NCBI GenBank assembly: GCA_946612175.1
Contig: CAMOEO010000201.1
Span: 1-5,831 of the forward strand
Origin: an uncultured Verrucomicrobiota bacterium
GTDB lineage: Bacteria; Verrucomicrobiota; Kiritimatiellia; RFP12; UBA3636
Length of the DNA: 5,831 bases
Reading direction: 5' to 3'
Shown here: piece after piece, positions 4,715 to 5,831 of the stretch
Layout: each line of letters begins with the position of its first letter
How positions within the stretch are numbered: the stretch's first letter is position 1
Program-made: the position numbers and the translations under genes
The notes under the pieces: model-generated
What the model saw: only the letters and a program-made list of their open reading frames with translations
What the model was told of the DNA's origin: nothing
Database searches by the model: none

Positions 4715-5692
4715 ATGAGCGACCTCCACGACGAATTCCTCGGCCGGTGGGACGATGTTGACCCGCTCGACGGGCCGCCGTCACCCGCGCGAGATCTCGT
4801 CCTCGCCGCGCAGTTCGAGGACGAACTGCAGAACGGAGGGCTCGCGCAGTTTCTCTGGAACTTCTTCCCGCGCTGGGAGGAGGTCCTCGACGGCGTGGAG
4901 CGCGCCTACCGCGCGATGGGCGCGGAGAAGCAGGTTGCCGCTCTCGCGGATGTCCGCGCCCTCCTGCGCGAAAACGCGCCGGCCTGCGCCCCGCTCGTCG
5001 AACGCGCGAAGGGGGAGAAGGAGCCGGGGCGGGCGTTCGGCGAATGGTACCCAGGCGCCGAGGAGCGGATGTCGCTTCCGTCCGAGGACCTCTTTCTCCC
5101 CGACGACCCCGGCCTCGCCGCCAAACGCCTCGCCTACGTCGAAGCCCACCGCGACGAATTGTTCGGAGCGTCTCCGCCCGCGCGCCTTCGTCCGTCCGCG
5201 ACCCGGCCGGCGCGCAGGCCGCTCCTTTTCCAGCTCCTTGTTCTGGCGGTCTTCTTCCTTCTGGCGCTCGCGCTCGGCCTTTACCGCAGGGCGGTCGTCG
5301 ACCGGAGACGCGCGTTCGAGGAATGGCAGACCGTTTCCGTCCTTTGCCACCTGGGACAGCACCGCGAAGCGTGGGAGCGGCTCCATCCCGATCTCCAGGC
5401 TCGGAGGCCCTTCGCCGAGTTCGCCGCCGGATTCACGAACGACTGGTTCCAGCCGGGCGCATTCGGCGCCTTTCGGGACGAACGGCTGGATCCGTCGATT
5501 CCAAGCCGTTTCTTGCGTTCGGACGGGGGGCGCCAGTTGCAGTTTTTCGTGTGGAAACGCCGGTTGTGGAAGCCGCGTTGGCTTCCGGAATGGGATGACG
5601 ACGAAACGGACGGCTGCATGATTCCCGAAATCACGATGAAGAAAGACGGCGACGACTGGAAGGTCGCCGACTGGTGCACGCACTGCCGTTGA
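4715..5692 (+). CDS. DUF4375 (DMP19-like) protein with one membrane helix and a C-terminal domain
   Basis: This is a 325-residue protein. Residues 24-150 match the DUF4375 family: ELQNGGLAQFLWNFFPRWEE (37-56) carries the signature E-x-x-N-G-G-x-x-Q-F-x-x-N, followed by AYRAMGAEKQVAAL (64-77). The best-known member, Neisseria DMP19, is an acidic DNA-mimic protein; whether that applies here is unknown, though the first 20 residues are acid-rich. A basic stretch (RLRPSATRPARR) precedes a strong membrane helix (LLFQLLVLAVFFLLALALGL, 170-189). A C-terminal domain follows, with LGQHREAWERLHPDLQARRP (213-232), FAAGFTNDWF (236-245) and a final KKDGDDWKVADWCTHC (309-324). It resembles NTF2-like or lipoprotein accessory domains, but I cannot assign it. 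The positive-inside pattern puts DUF4375 in the cytoplasm and the C-terminal domain outside. The ATG has no Shine-Dalgarno and fits a leaderless transcript. Confidence 0.85.
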   Translation: MSDLHDEFLGRWDDVDPLDGPPSPARDLVLAAQFEDELQNGGLAQFLWNFFPRWEEVLDGVERAYRAMGAEKQVAALADVRALLRENAPACAPLVERAKGEKEPGRAFGEWYPGAEERMSLPSEDLFLPDDPGLAAKRLAYVEAHRDELFGASPPARLRPSATRPARRPLLFQLLVLAVFFLLALALGLYRRAVVDRRRAFEEWQTVSVLCHLGQHREAWERLHPDLQARRPFAEFAAGFTNDWFQPGAFGAFRDERLDPSIPSRFLRSDGGRQLQFFVWKRRLWKPRWLPEWDDDETDGCMIPEITMKKDGDDWKVADWCTHCR

Positions 5693-5700
5693 TCTTCGCA

Positions 5701-5831
5701 CCCCGCCACGCAGAGGGCGAGGCGAAATTACGCACGCAGAGAGCGCAGAGACCGCAGTGCCAAAACCTCACGCGGAGTCCGCGGAGTCTGCGGAGTAGAA
5801 TATTCACGCAGAGAACGCAGAGATCGCAGAG
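5701..5831 (+). repeat. 9-bp-period repeat block 3, cut by the window end
   Basis: It opens with CCCCGCCACGC (5701-5711), whose CACGC runs into a degenerate A word, CACGCAGAG. An A array follows (CACGCAGAG, AGCGCAGAG, ACCGCAG), then a spacer TGCCAAAACCT. The B array is ACGCGGAGT, CCGCGGAGT, CTGCGGAG. A further A array (CACGCAGAG, AACGCAGAG, ATCGCAGAG) runs off the window. No E element is present in the visible part. The block begins nine bases after the stop codon of the DUF4375 gene. Confidence 0.85.

Noticed and set aside
4781..5701. 306-residue minus-strand frame opposite the DUF4375 gene
   Set aside because: It is a shadow frame; the plus strand has the DUF4375 signature and a clear membrane helix.
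1..5831. tRNA, rRNA or riboswitch
   Set aside because: No cloverleaf, conserved rRNA stretch or recognisable riboswitch core was seen on either strand.

Overview
This is a GC-rich window of moderate coding density. It carries six protein-coding signals: one on the minus strand, four complete or near-complete genes on the plus strand, and the last codons of a further gene at the left edge. The intergenic DNA is unusually structured. Nearly every gap is filled with short-period tandem arrays (7 to 9 bp units) or hairpin repeats. Together with a V-type proton-pump c-subunit-like gene, this suggests a member of the Planctomycetes-Verrucomicrobia-Lentisphaerae group, perhaps a gut or rumen Kiritimatiellota. 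That is an inference from general familiarity with such genomes, and no marker gene here settles it.

Layout. Positions 1-54 are the 3' end of an unidentified plus-strand gene. Positions 80-336 are non-coding: a 31-bp hairpin repeat, alternating 9-bp arrays, a 53-bp two-hairpin element, and 7- and 8-bp word arrays. A minus-strand AAA ATPase of the DUF4143 class fills 401-1714. Its upstream region (1715-2112) is shared with the next, divergent gene. It contains an AT-rich island with three copies of a GCATCATTT core spaced exactly 33 bp apart, a 12-bp perfect hairpin, a second copy of the 31-bp repeat, and a good plus-strand promoter. An SseB-family gene (2113-2968) follows and is broken by a frameshift at a C7 run.

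Positions 2969-3230 hold a 7-bp array, a signal-peptide-like stub and a CTTCAACC-type array. A small four-helix membrane protein of the V-type c/K-subunit type lies at 3231-3683. A membrane-anchored SmpA/OmlA-like protein lies at 3874-4464, and its last 33 or so residues are encoded by the repeat array and the 53-bp element. After more array comes a DUF4375 (DMP19-like) protein with one membrane helix (4715-5692), whose promoter implies a leaderless mRNA. The window ends inside a third copy of the 9-bp arrays.

The genes do not form an obvious pathway or tight operon. They look like individually transcribed accessory genes. The most interesting content is (i) the 33-bp-phased sites in front of the ATPase, (ii) the ordered A/B/E architecture of the interspersed repeats and its capture as coding sequence, and (iii) the domain combination and leaderless start of the DUF4375 gene.
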